This document shows positions 26,401-34,608 of a stretch of 64,000 bases of DNA, one piece after another; positions within the stretch are counted from its first letter, which is position 1, and every line of letters begins with the position of its first letter. The notes under the pieces were generated by a model, which ran no database searches, was not told the DNA's origin, and saw only the letters and a program-made list of their open reading frames with translations. The DNA comes from an uncultured Bacteroidia bacterium. GTDB lineage: Bacteria > Bacteroidota > Bacteroidia > Bacteroidales > Prolixibacteraceae. A program made the position numbers and the translations under genes. The stretch is taken from positions 53,945 to 117,944 of the forward strand of contig CAIXZH010000009.1 in the NCBI GenBank assembly GCA_903923905.1, in the 5' to 3' direction.

Positions 26401-26650
26401 ACAATAAACCAACAAACGAATAAACAAGAACAGCTCCTTGCTCCTTCTGAATCTTGATTTGATACATTCCTTCTGAATCTGAAAGCACACCATTACTGGT
26501 CCCTTTCTCAACAATTGTTACACCGGGGATTGGCGCCCCGTTAGCATCGGACACTTTACCTTTTATCTGAGAAAATAGCTGTTGACTTAACATCAGCAAT
26601 AAGCCAAATAATAGCATTTTTTGCCAAAGCTTCCCTTTAGTTCGGTTCAT
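23492..26650 (-). CDS. susC: SusC-like TonB-dependent transporter 2
   Basis: 1052-residue TonB-dependent transporter. Signal peptide to about residue 28 (LLMLSQQLFSQ); CarboxypepD_reg domain (IKGKVSDANGAPIPGVTIVE); TonB-box/plug entry LEQVVVVAYGTQKKVSVTGA; plug with PLVLIDGVPRDNIRTIDANE and VTVLKDASATAVFGVRGANG; large barrel ending GVNITF. First transporter gene of the PUL, 88 bp after the surface lipoprotein gene. The gap holds an 18-bp motif also found upstream of that lipoprotein. Confidence 0.95.
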   Translation of the reverse strand: MNRTKGKLWQKMLLFGLLLMLSQQLFSQIKGKVSDANGAPIPGVTIVEKGTSNGVLSDSEGMYQIKIQKEQGAVLVYSFVGLLSQEFPVAGKSVINVKLLESVVDLEQVVVVAYGTQKKVSVTGAVASIPMAQLIQSNAGSLAIALEGRLPGLTAIQSAGGQPGRDDATMYLRGAATTNGTAPLVLIDGVPRDNIRTIDANEVESVTVLKDASATAVFGVRGANGVILITTRRGVEGKAVLTINSLQSFTSLTREPERLHSVDYMKLRNEASANDNISPLPFSQSVMDKYANPLAGLNKSDPDYANKANVLNYMYPDHDYYRETFSKYAPSTRVNINASGGTDKLTYFINAAYFHQGGNLKTESKSVLGYDPSSWMDRYNFRANLDYKVSRSVKAFLNIGSYIEQVNMPSATLYGGDTGWMMSDLIYQAQTILPITPGPTTLAGFGVAPGQIVYPTYLDRTAFEIMNRYGYRKEVRSNLNSSFGVNWDLGNLVTKGLSAKGMISFDSKSTSAEDGYKNERQYSANVNTTTDQLTYAVSRANETLLAIAKGVDSRYNINMQGSVNYIRTFGGKHNVTGMILGQRDYWETTVGEIPHNVIGLSSRFTYNYDNRYLGEVNMGYNGSEQFAPKNRYGFFPAVSLGWVASNEDFLKENKIVTNLKLRASYGKVGNDQMGSSRFLYQSDIQVGSGPLTSLGLGQGINQGLLGNTSVSWEIAKKQNYGIDIQLIKDFTFTFDYFFENRSSILISRGTVPTFQGVPLGNLPKVNMGMVDNHGFEAEINYNKKFTKDFSLMVMGNYGFNRNKVKFLDEQIRDASYMMRYGSTGYRLGQATGYAIDYRNGNGYFNSAEELATYLTKTKYASGSPRVGDFKYLDQNGDGVIDDKDVVPIGYSNIPEINFGLTVSLHYKAFELTPFFQGVSHYSSNYANQGVYENTKLGTYFGYTRTAWTAARYAAGEKITYPALSTVSNSNHRANSFFIMDRSFVRLKNLELAYTLPERALRMLGIHKMRLFISGDNLFTWSNLRMAHLDPETSGSLTYQQTKMKNIGVNITF

Positions 26651-26703
26651 ACGCGAATTAGTTTAAAATTTGTGGTTTTACAATAGTTCATGTTTATTGG
26701 ATT

Positions 26704-26721
26704 AATTTAACATATCAAAGA
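26704..26721 (-). promoter_or_regulatory. 18-bp motif upstream of susC2 (copy 2)
   Basis: On the coding strand this reads TCTTTGATATGTTAAATT, 54 bp before the susC2 ATG. It matches 16 of 18 positions of the element upstream of the surface lipoprotein gene at 27923-27940. The TCTTTG half is close to the 3' part of a Bacteroidota -7 box, but no TTG lies 19-20 bp upstream. Candidate HTCS operator or promoter core. Confidence 0.4.
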
Positions 26722-26738
26722 ATGAGATTTGTTTTTCG

Positions 26739-27875
26739 CTAGTTTCTAAGAATAAGTTTTAGATCATCAATAAATGCGCTGTTATCACCACCATTTGTAT
26801 TTGTCCCTTTAATGGTGATTTTGTGATCGCCAGCTGAAGCTGTGAAAGTTTTCGTAGCATATTTAGTCCAGGTAGATGAGGTAGGTTGAATAGTACTAAC
26901 CAATACATCATCGAATAGGATATCTAGTGTTTGTGCTTGTGTGCCGCGTTGAGCCGCCATAAAACTAAGTGCCAGATGTTGTGCTGTAAAAGTGAATGTT
27001 TGAGACATTTGAGAGTCCCCTTGTAATAATCCTGTCTGAACGCCTTCAGGAGCAGTAGCGGCACCGAATGGACTACCATTTCTTTGCTCACCGCCTCCAC
27101 CGCTAAATGACCATACATTTGGTTGCGGATTCATTACAAAACCAGAAATTACCGGCAATTCAAATGTACCGTTAGGAACAACAGGAGTAGGAATATCGGG
27201 CGTTAGTGTAGTAAAAAATAATTCATTTCCATATAAAACTCCATTGGAAGTAACACTATATGATCTAACATAATAGTCTTGTCCAAAAAGCAGATTGGTT
27301 AGCGAACTTACAAATGGGCCAATCCCTGTTCCGTCATTTGTTTTTGTAGAAAGAGCAATTGTTGGATGCGGATCTACACCGTAAACCACACCACGGTCAG
27401 TAACGGTCAGGCCAACATCGGCAATATTCCCGCCAGTTGTTGCGGAATAAAAACTGATTGCAGTTATTGCCGCAGTAGTGTTTTGTTCCATAATAGTAAC
27501 CGCAAAATCGGTGCTTGCCATTTCCCCTTTTTGATCAATCACGAACACCTTAACAACGGATGATTTTGTTACGCTTGTGATAACCTGGGAGAAATTAATA
27601 GTGCCTCCGGTATTGGCACAACTGGTGACTGCTCCATCAGGCAATGCAACTGGTGCCGAACCGTCAAGTGGGTTAGCGACCATCTCAATCATCCTGAATT
27701 TCCCAGTTGTGGAGGCAGTTCCGGCAATGGTAAATGGATCTCCTGCATAAACTCTGGCTGAGGCTGGTTGGGTCGTTAGGCTGATTGACACCGCTACCTT
27801 ATCTTTTTTGCAACCGAAAAATAAGCTAGCTACCGCCACGATAATTGTACAAAGGAATAGACTGTTCTTTTTCAT
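26739..27875 (-). CDS. surface glycan-binding lipoprotein (SGBP-like) with C-terminal CBM-like domain
   Basis: 378-residue lipoprotein. The start at 27875 gives a textbook signal (MKKNSLFLC... lipobox FFGC); the frame extends to 27932 but adds a non-signal stretch. Three parts are visible: an Ig-like domain about 30-125; a fibronectin-type segment about 135-230 with VTDRGVVYGVDPHPT, GIGPFVSSLTNL and YYVRSYSVTSNGVLYGNE, typical of Bacteroidota surface lipoproteins; and a C-terminal jelly-roll about 240-378 (NGTFELPVISGF, MSQTFTFTAQHLALSFMAAQ, HKITIKGTN, SAFIDDLKL) of the kind seen in carbohydrate-binding proteins. Its place upstream of susC2 differs from the usual SGBP position after susD. Likely a surface glycan-capture protein; ligand unknown. 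Confidence 0.72.
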   Translation of the reverse strand: MKKNSLFLCTIIVAVASLFFGCKKDKVAVSISLTTQPASARVYAGDPFTIAGTASTTGKFRMIEMVANPLDGSAPVALPDGAVTSCANTGGTINFSQVITSVTKSSVVKVFVIDQKGEMASTDFAVTIMEQNTTAAITAISFYSATTGGNIADVGLTVTDRGVVYGVDPHPTIALSTKTNDGTGIGPFVSSLTNLLFGQDYYVRSYSVTSNGVLYGNELFFTTLTPDIPTPVVPNGTFELPVISGFVMNPQPNVWSFSGGGGEQRNGSPFGAATAPEGVQTGLLQGDSQMSQTFTFTAQHLALSFMAAQRGTQAQTLDILFDDVLVSTIQPTSSTWTKYATKTFTASAGDHKITIKGTNTNGGDNSAFIDDLKLILRN

Positions 27876-28595
27876 TGATTTGATTTTAGAAAGTAAATTA
27901 TTTAATTCATACTTTTTATATAAAATTAACACATCAAAGATTCCTCTTATAAGCGGCTATTACTTGTATTTTCTGACCAAAAACTTGCCTATTCGTCCCT
28001 AATTTGAGGTAAAAAGGTTGTTATAATAGATTTAATGTGAATTTAACAAATGCGTATCTACTTAATTAACTTTTACTTACAGACAATCACAAAAAACCAG
28101 GGCTAAAATACGTGTGGAACTTACCTTTACAATTAACAATACATGCGGGATAGTGCAACAGGAAATGCAATTACTAAATTAAACCTTCAAAAATCAGGTT
28201 TTAGAGTAGCCCCCCGGAGTAACTTCATTTGAAATTTTTGCTAAACAGAAGAAATGATTTATGATGTAGATAGGTGGATAAATAGCATCCAGACCAACAA
28301 ATATATTGGGCTATTTAAAATTCGAAAATATTGATTTTCCCTTTGAAAAGTAATTAAAGGCGGTTCGGTTCACCGCTAAAGAAGATTCATTTAATCCAGG
28401 CATTATCCGCAATGGAAAGATATTTCTTCAATTCCTGTTCCAATCAAGACCTTTCATTGTTTTATCCATTTTCAAACACTGGCGGGGTGTCATAGGAGTA
28501 TGTTTAGTCACTTCCGGCCTCATTTCTCCTAATAGATAGGTCGGTTAATAAAAAAGATATTAAATCCTTTCCAACATAAATTCTGTTCTAAACCA
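27876..28595. other. 720-bp PUL leader / intergenic region
   Basis: Non-coding, AT-rich region between the HTCS gene and the first PUL lipoprotein, where the PUL promoter should lie. The only recognisable element is the 18-bp motif at 27923-27940. No perfect TTG-N19-TAnnTTTG promoter, tRNA or terminator stem was found. Part of the left half (28380-28500) has a short open minus-strand reading that ends in stops and resembles nothing I know. Confidence 0.5.
27923..27940 (-). promoter_or_regulatory. 18-bp motif upstream of the PUL surface lipoprotein (copy 1)
   Basis: Coding-strand sequence TCTTTGATGTGTTAATTT, 48 bp before the ATG at 27875. It differs from the copy before susC2 at two of 18 positions and lies at nearly the same distance from its gene. 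This suggests a shared promoter or operator element. Confidence 0.4.
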
Positions 28596-31500
28596 TCAAG
28601 GTTCGGCAATCGCTTCCTCTTTTAGCTGATTGATATATTCACGCGGACTCATCCCTTTTTCCTGTTTAAAGGCCCTGCTGAAATAAGATGGAGATCCAAA
28701 ACCAGTCATTTCGCTGATCTCTATATGAGTATATTTCTCCTGGGACATTAATACGATCGATTTATTGATTCTGTGTTTTTTGAGGTAGGTAATTGGGGAC
28801 AATTTGGTAAGACCCATAAACTTGCGATAAAAAGCCGATCGGCTCATATTCATATTTTTTGCTAATAACAGGATATCCAATTCAGGATTAGCGACTTCCT
28901 TTTCTAAAAAAGCATTCAGTTTCGAAAGAAAATGAATATCCAACTGGTTTATTAATGACCGGTCCAATTTAGGCATTTGTCCGTTTAGAAAAATATCGTG
29001 AATCCGCTTTCGGTTTTTTAATTGACTGTCAATAGCTGCCAGAAGAAAATCGATATTGAAAGGTTTGGTGATATAAAGATCAGCACCTGATTGCATACCA
29101 TCAATCTGACTTGAAGTTTCGGTTTTTGCCGTTAAAAGGATCATCGGTATATGGCAAAGTTCACTATTTCCCTTGATTTTCCTTGTCAATTCATGCCCAT
29201 CCATTTTGGGCATCATAATATCCGAAACAACAATATCCGGAAGATGCTGCTTCACCATTTTCAAACCTGTTTCACCTTCATGGGCAGCAATCGTTTTGTA
29301 GTGATTCTTCAGACTATTCACGAGGAATGTATTCAACTGAGGATCATCCTCCACAATCAAAACAGTTTGTCCAAAATCAACATGGATATCTGGATGAAAG
29401 GCATCCTTATATTCAATATCTTCAGCAATTTGATGTGATGCTATTAGGGGATTATCTGATGCTTTGGTATCGGCAAAATCTGCAAGTTGAAAAACAGAAC
29501 TATCCAATGGCAGAATAAATGCAAAAGTTGAACCTACTCCTGCCTCACTTTTCATCCGAATCTCCCCTTTATGAATTTCAACCAGCGATTTGGTAAAGTT
29601 AAGGCCTATACCTGTTCCCGAATAATCGGGGCGTTGCCTGCCATCTGATTCCACTTGTTTATACCTGTCAAAAATGGTGTCCCAATCTTTCTCATCAATA
29701 CCGGAAGCATTATCTTTCACACAAACTTCAATAAATTCGCTTTTTCGGCTGGTGAAATCAGATTTATAGATCGGGGCGGCCTCAACTGCCGAAATCTTCT
29801 TTATAATTACCTCAATTCTTCCACCCTTCTCAGAATGCTTGATTGCATTGGAAAGGAGGTTACTCAATATCTTTTCCAGTGTATCATGATCGAACCAGAA
29901 TGTATAATTATTGTCTTCGATAAAATCGATCCTGATTTCTTTCTCTTTTGCATAGAGGGTAAAAAGATCGACAATTTTGAGAATCTCATCATTAAGATTG
30001 CCCTCTTCAAGCCATAAGGTGAGTGATTCACTCTCTATTTTTTTGTAAGTAAGTAATTGATTGATCAATTTCAAAAGCCGGTTGACATTAAGATCAAGGC
30101 TGTGGGCATATTCCTTAATCTGAGGAGTAAGATTCTCCTGCTTTGAAAACTGAGAGACTAATCCATAAATCAAGGTAAGGGGGGTGCGAAGTTCATGAGA
30201 AATATTAGTGAAGAATTTTTGCTTCATACTATTAATCTCATGTTCCCGCAGATGTTCCAAATGTTCAATTTCGAGATCTTTTTTATATACATATGCTTTT
30301 ATCCTCAATCTGAAGAATAACCATGCAATTCCTCCCAGTACTGCAAAATAGAGGGCCCATGCCAAATAGGAGAACCATGGCGCTGGTTTAATTCGGATTT
30401 TTAGGGCTGCAACATTTTCGGAGGGTGTGCCATCACCATTAACAGATTTTACTTTTAAAACATAATCACCTCTTGGCAAATTTGAATAAGAAACCCGTCG
30501 CTGGGTCCCTGAACTTAACCACTCTTTATCATATCCTTCCAGAATGTAAGAATACTTCATCTTTTCTGGAGATAAATAATCAAACGAAACAAAGTCAATG
30601 CTAAAGTGCTGTTCTTTATGATTTAACACAATTTTTTTTGTGAACGGAAGACTTTCGGTTAACATCTCCGTACCCATTGAAGGTGTAACCAATTGATTTT
30701 GAACAAATAAATTATCAAGGACAACTCTTGGAACATTGCTGTTTTCCTGAAGTATCTCCCTGGGATTAAAAAAAGTCATACCCAGATTACCACCAAAGCA
30801 AATAACACCATTCTCATCCTTATAAGCGGCATTTTCATGGAACTGATAATTGTTAATCCCTTCATTAACAAAATAGGTTTTAATGTTATAATGATCCTTA
30901 TCAAATCGTGCCAAACCAAAAGAGGTACTTACCCATAAATGATTGCTGTCATCTTCCAAAATGCCAATTGCATCAGTACTGGGAAGTCCTTCTCTGACAT
31001 TAAAATTGCGTAACTCCGAATTTTTCAGATCGAGTCGGAATAATCCATAATTATAAGTTCCGGCCCATACAATACCTTCTCTGTCTTTATAAACTGTTAC
31101 AACATTTAAGAACCCCGGATATTTTTTCATATCTGCAACTTCAATCCGTCTGATGGCATGATCATTAAAATTTAACGCGAATAATCCATTGCCATAACTT
31201 GTAAAAAGTATCTCATTATCGTTTAGTTGGATTATTTTGGGTATTGTAGGTCCCTGCATCACGAATTGATCCAATAAATTACCTTTCAGATCAAATAGCA
31301 GTAAACCTTGCCCCTCAGTACCTACGAATACCCTGTCTCTCATTTGTAATATGGAAAATGGACCGCTATTGGGTTCCGGAATAGAAAGGGTTTTAAACGT
31401 CTTTTTTCCCGGGTCAAAAATTTGCAACCCGAAGTAAATCCCAATCCAGTATTTATTTTCACTGTCAACAAATACTGTCCGAATATTTGGATTTCCTAAT

Positions 31501-32693
31501 TTACTGTTGGTCTTATCAAATACTGTCGATTTCTTATTTTCAGTATTGTAGACCAAAAAACCATTTTCACGTGTAGCAAGTAGAAAGTTATTATTATGGT
31601 CTTTAGATATTGAAGTAATAAATTTACCTTTAGTTAATATATTCAGAGAAACATCCGGGTTGAAATTCTTTGCCTGTTTAAAACTAACATCTAAACCAGC
31701 ATCGAATGTACCTATCCAGACATTCCCGGAGTTGTCGGTGAAACACGACATATAGTTGTTCGAATGTATTTCATCGGTTCCATCACCTTGAAAATGACGA
31801 ACAATGGTATTTTTTGACTTATCATAAATAAACAATCCCGACTGCAAGGTACCGATCCAATAGATCGCAGGCTCTTTTTCCATTAAAAACCGGATATCAA
31901 AACCGGACAAACCTGATAATAATTTTGTGTAATTACCGGAACCAACATATTGTCTCGCATTAAGATCAAAGCAGCTTATACCCCCTTTGGTCCCTAGTAA
32001 AATTAAATTTTCCGTTGCCTGAAATAATGTCCTTACTGTATTCATATCATTTATTATCGCAGCACCAAAATGGTTGCGGTAAAAGTCAAACCTGTCAGAT
32101 TTTAAATCATAAATTGCTAACCCTTTGCCATTTCCCAACCCACACCATAGATTACCGTTTTTGTCAAATAATAAACTACTCAAAGATGGTTTTTCAGTCA
32201 GATTACTGCCTAACTCTTCCAATTCACCTTTTCCAGGCCTGAACCGATAAAGACCAATATTGGTCCCCATATAAATAAAACCGTTGTGCTCTGCAAAGGA
32301 TGTAACCACATTTTTAAAATTGGGGAAAAAGGAGATCAGCTTGTCTGCCCTGCTGTCGTAGCAGTTAACTCCGGTTTCTGTTCCGATAAACATAAGCCCA
32401 TCATTGGAACAAAACAGTGATGAAACATGATTAGAACAAAGAGAAGCAGGATTGTTGGAATCAAAATAATAGTGTTTAAACTCGTATCCATTGTAACGAC
32501 TTAATCCTCCCATGGTTGCCACCCATATATAACCCGATTTATCCTGAGAGATGGCTGAAATATTCATATTATTAAGCCCTTCTTTAAATCCGATATTGCT
32601 AAATTGCATTCTGTCAGTGGCGTATAAATTATTCAAAAACAGAAGAATTGCAGACAAAAAAGTAAATATTCTGATCATATGATTAGAACGCAT
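28596..32693 (-). CDS. hybrid two-component system (HTCS) sensor-regulator
   Basis: 1365-residue one-protein signalling system that should sense PUL glycan fragments in the periplasm and activate the PUL. Order: signal peptide about 6-25; regulator-propeller repeats about 30-650 (repeated WVAT, WIGTF, VWAGTYNYG strands); Y_Y_Y domain about 690-770 (YSYILEGYDKEW, RRVSYSNLPRGDY); transmembrane helix about 775-796; histidine kinase with FFTNISHELRTPLT (His833) and an ATP lid region (GTGIGLNFTKSLVE); receiver domain (VLIVEDDPQLN, DIVVSDIMMPKMDG); C-terminal AraC-type HTH (MNMSRSAFYRKF... FGSPSYFSRAFKQEKGMSPREY). All catalytic motifs look intact. It lies upstream of, and in the same orientation as, the PUL. 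A 10-bp inverted repeat is present in its own upstream region. Confidence 0.95.
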   Translation of the reverse strand: MRSNHMIRIFTFLSAILLFLNNLYATDRMQFSNIGFKEGLNNMNISAISQDKSGYIWVATMGGLSRYNGYEFKHYYFDSNNPASLCSNHVSSLFCSNDGLMFIGTETGVNCYDSRADKLISFFPNFKNVVTSFAEHNGFIYMGTNIGLYRFRPGKGELEELGSNLTEKPSLSSLLFDKNGNLWCGLGNGKGLAIYDLKSDRFDFYRNHFGAAIINDMNTVRTLFQATENLILLGTKGGISCFDLNARQYVGSGNYTKLLSGLSGFDIRFLMEKEPAIYWIGTLQSGLFIYDKSKNTIVRHFQGDGTDEIHSNNYMSCFTDNSGNVWIGTFDAGLDVSFKQAKNFNPDVSLNILTKGKFITSISKDHNNNFLLATRENGFLVYNTENKKSTVFDKTNSKLGNPNIRTVFVDSENKYWIGIYFGLQIFDPGKKTFKTLSIPEPNSGPFSILQMRDRVFVGTEGQGLLLFDLKGNLLDQFVMQGPTIPKIIQLNDNEILFTSYGNGLFALNFNDHAIRRIEVADMKKYPGFLNVVTVYKDREGIVWAGTYNYGLFRLDLKNSELRNFNVREGLPSTDAIGILEDDSNHLWVSTSFGLARFDKDHYNIKTYFVNEGINNYQFHENAAYKDENGVICFGGNLGMTFFNPREILQENSNVPRVVLDNLFVQNQLVTPSMGTEMLTESLPFTKKIVLNHKEQHFSIDFVSFDYLSPEKMKYSYILEGYDKEWLSSGTQRRVSYSNLPRGDYVLKVKSVNGDGTPSENVAALKIRIKPAPWFSYLAWALYFAVLGGIAWLFFRLRIKAYVYKKDLEIEHLEHLREHEINSMKQKFFTNISHELRTPLTLIYGLVSQFSKQENLTPQIKEYAHSLDLNVNRLLKLINQLLTYKKIESESLTLWLEEGNLNDEILKIVDLFTLYAKEKEIRIDFIEDNNYTFWFDHDTLEKILSNLLSNAIKHSEKGGRIEVIIKKISAVEAAPIYKSDFTSRKSEFIEVCVKDNASGIDEKDWDTIFDRYKQVESDGRQRPDYSGTGIGLNFTKSLVEIHKGEIRMKSEAGVGSTFAFILPLDSSVFQLADFADTKASDNPLIASHQIAEDIEYKDAFHPDIHVDFGQTVLIVEDDPQLNTFLVNSLKNHYKTIAAHEGETGLKMVKQHLPDIVVSDIMMPKMDGHELTRKIKGNSELCHIPMILLTAKTETSSQIDGMQSGADLYITKPFNIDFLLAAIDSQLKNRKRIHDIFLNGQMPKLDRSLINQLDIHFLSKLNAFLEKEVANPELDILLLAKNMNMSRSAFYRKFMGLTKLSPITYLKKHRINKSIVLMSQEKYTHIEISEMTGFGSPSYFSRAFKQEKGMSPREYINQLKEEAIAEP

Positions 32694-32720
32694 AATGATT
32701 TTTTAAATTAATAATTTGCA

Positions 32721-32766
32721 TTATGTTGAATTAATACATATTTCATATCGTGTAAGTTCAACATAA
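32721..32766. promoter_or_regulatory. inverted repeat upstream of the HTCS gene
   Basis: Perfect 10-bp arms (TTATGTTGAA at 32721-32730, TTCAACATAA at 32757-32766) separated by 26 bp of AT-rich DNA, 28-73 bp upstream of the HTCS ATG. The arm spacing of 36 bp (between 3 and 4 helical turns) suits a dimeric regulator. It could be an autoregulatory operator; it is too far apart and AT-rich for a terminator. Confidence 0.4.
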
Positions 32767-32778
32767 ATTAGCGATTAA

Positions 32779-33033
32779 CTAAATGTATCTATGAACAGAA
32801 ACAAAAGATAAAAATTGGTTCAGTTTTTTTTTCAAGATTAGCATTGGATTGTCAAAAGTAGTCGTTTCCCCCATAATTTTCAATATACAATATGAAGATA
32901 TATTTATATAAAATGAACTTAAGATCGAAGAATCCACCAACTTAGATGGGGGACTTGAAATGCAACTATTTGGGGCCAAAGTCGCGATTTTCTTGTCTTT
33001 CCATGCGTTCTTGTTTTTATTGGTAAATGACAT
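32779..33033 (-). CDS. small hypothetical ORF
   Basis: 84-residue ORF (starts MSFTNKNKNAWKDKK), not recognised, with no signal peptide or known motif. It starts 6 bp after the small ORF at 33040-33180, so the pair could be one short transcription unit or two pieces of a decayed gene. Low confidence that it is expressed. Confidence 0.2.
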   Translation of the reverse strand: MSFTNKNKNAWKDKKIATLAPNSCISSPPSKLVDSSILSSFYINISSYCILKIMGETTTFDNPMLILKKKLNQFLSFVSVHRYI

Positions 33034-33039
33034 ACTTCT

Positions 33040-33180
33040 TTATTTTACTTCTTCAAGACGTATTGTATCTGCAAAAATTTGATTGCGGTTTTTAACTTTA
33101 AATTTTCCCCAGAGTTGTGAAATCGACAGTTTTGGTGGAATACTGATTTTCAAATGAATACGGTCGATTTGAATATTCAT
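33040..33180 (-). CDS. small hypothetical ORF
   Basis: 46-residue ORF (starts MNIQIDRIHLKISIPPKL, ends RLEEVK). Its residue composition is protein-like with a charged/hydrophobic alternation, but no family is recognised. It may be a remnant, since it lies beside a truncated MFS gene. Confidence 0.2.
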   Translation of the reverse strand: MNIQIDRIHLKISIPPKLSISQLWGKFKVKNRNQIFADTIRLEEVK

Positions 33181-33244
33181 CTCCGCGCTCTTATATGATT
33201 TCCAATTCCCATCATTTGAATATCTTTAGTTAACAATTCCTTGA

Positions 33245-34294
33245 CAAGACCTTCCAGAATACAGAAATATCATTCGGTTTTTATGGGCCCCAATAACAGA
33301 TCTGACACTAAGCCTTCATAAATGGTATTTAATCGGAATCACATTATGCGCCTCAACGTTGATGCTGTTTTGCTTTATTCCGCTTAACATTAATTCATCC
33401 GGATTATTGGCTGCCGTTGTGTTTCTGTCACAGTTCGCAGCCACATTTGTAGTAAATCCGGTAGGTGGATTTGCCGCAATAACAGTCGCACGAGAAAAAA
33501 TAGGAAGGGCTGGAGGATGGTACCAGGCTGGCAATCTTGGGGGTGCAGGATTAGGAGGTGGTGCTGGACTATGGCTTTCAAACCATTTCCCCTACCAGGT
33601 TGCAGTATTCACTTTATCTGCAGCAATGCTATGTTGTATTTTAGCATTATATGCAGTTCCGCAGGTTTATGCCGAAAAAGCAGGAAATCTGAAAGAAGGA
33701 TTTAAAATCGTGGTGCATGATATTAAAGTTTTATTCCGCTCCCCTATCGCTCTTTTTACAACTGCGATGATCGTAGCACCTGTAGGCGTCGGAGCTGCAG
33801 CAAACATTTGGTCTTCCATTGCAACTGATTGGCATGCAACACCTGACACGGTTGCCTTGGTAACCGGATTATTAAGTGGTGTTGTTTGTACAGTTGGTTG
33901 TGTATTTGGCGGGTGGATTGCAGACAAAATGGGAAAGTGGTGGGCATTTTTTTGTTCCGGAACACTAATGGCTTCGGTAACTTTATTCATGAGCATTTTT
34001 GACTTAACCTCATCAAATTACGTGATTGGAGTATTGTTCTATGCTTTTATGATGGGTTTTGCAAATGCTTCCTTTTCTGCCGTAGTTCTGCATGCCATCG
34101 GAAAAGGTTTGGTTTCGACCAAATATGCATTACTTACTTCTATCAGCAATGTTGCCTCAGTTTATATGACAACATTTGACGGATGGATGCACGATTCATA
34201 CAATATTAATGCGATGCTTGTCGGTGAAACAGTTTTAGGGTCAGGTGTCGTTGCGGTTTCTGTTTTGACATTGTACCTACCTGTTCAAGTTTGA
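33245..34294 (+). pseudogene. MFS transporter, 5'-truncated
   Basis: The frame opens after a stop at 33242 and reads FLWAPITDLTLSLHKWYLIG, the loop and helix that normally follow the second transmembrane helix of MFS carriers. It then continues through about nine further hydrophobic helices to the stop at 34294. Roughly the first 50-60 residues, including the first two helices, are missing, and no ATG precedes the conserved FLWAP motif. The first usable starts (33359 TTG, 33362 ATG) would remove even more. Internal motifs include GGWYQAGNLGGAGLGGGAGLW and GGWIADKMGKWW. The rest of the frame is uninterrupted, suggesting a recent 5' deletion. The substrate cannot be told. Confidence 0.7.
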
Positions 34295-34608
34295 TAAAGC
34301 GGCACAGACAACAGATTGACTTATGTGAAGAATAAAACTCCTAATTCAAGCTCTACATTCTTAATGCATTACTACGTGTCATGGATTTGTCGGGAATCTT
34401 TTGACACTACGCTGCCATTTGGAATACTTAACCAAGCATAACTGACATTTGTTTGGTATGGATATTTACCATATTTTAGTAAATAAAAAAATACTGCCAG
34501 AAATTCATTATCACTTCCCTAAAAGATTGATCCAAATCGTTTATACGTCCATTTTGTTCCGCCAACGTTGCAACCTTTGTGAGCTTGCTAAATTCGGGTT
34601 CTATCAGT
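34295..34608. other. 314-bp gap between MFS remnant and glycosidase
   Basis: Convergent intergenic region. I see no ORF, RNA or clear terminator stem in it. Confidence 0.5.

Larger units (their letters stand above)
32694..33244. other. 551-bp region upstream of the HTCS gene
   Basis: AT-rich region holding the inverted repeat at 32721-32766 near the HTCS start and two small minus-strand ORFs (32779-33033, 33040-33180). No convincing promoter matching TTG-N19-TAnnTTTG was found. To the right it runs into the truncated MFS gene. Confidence 0.5.

Noticed and set aside
28380..28530. Short minus-strand reading upstream of the PUL (MRPEVTKHTPMTPRQCL...)
   Set aside because: About 30 codons before a stop, no recognisable motif, and not in phase with any neighbour.
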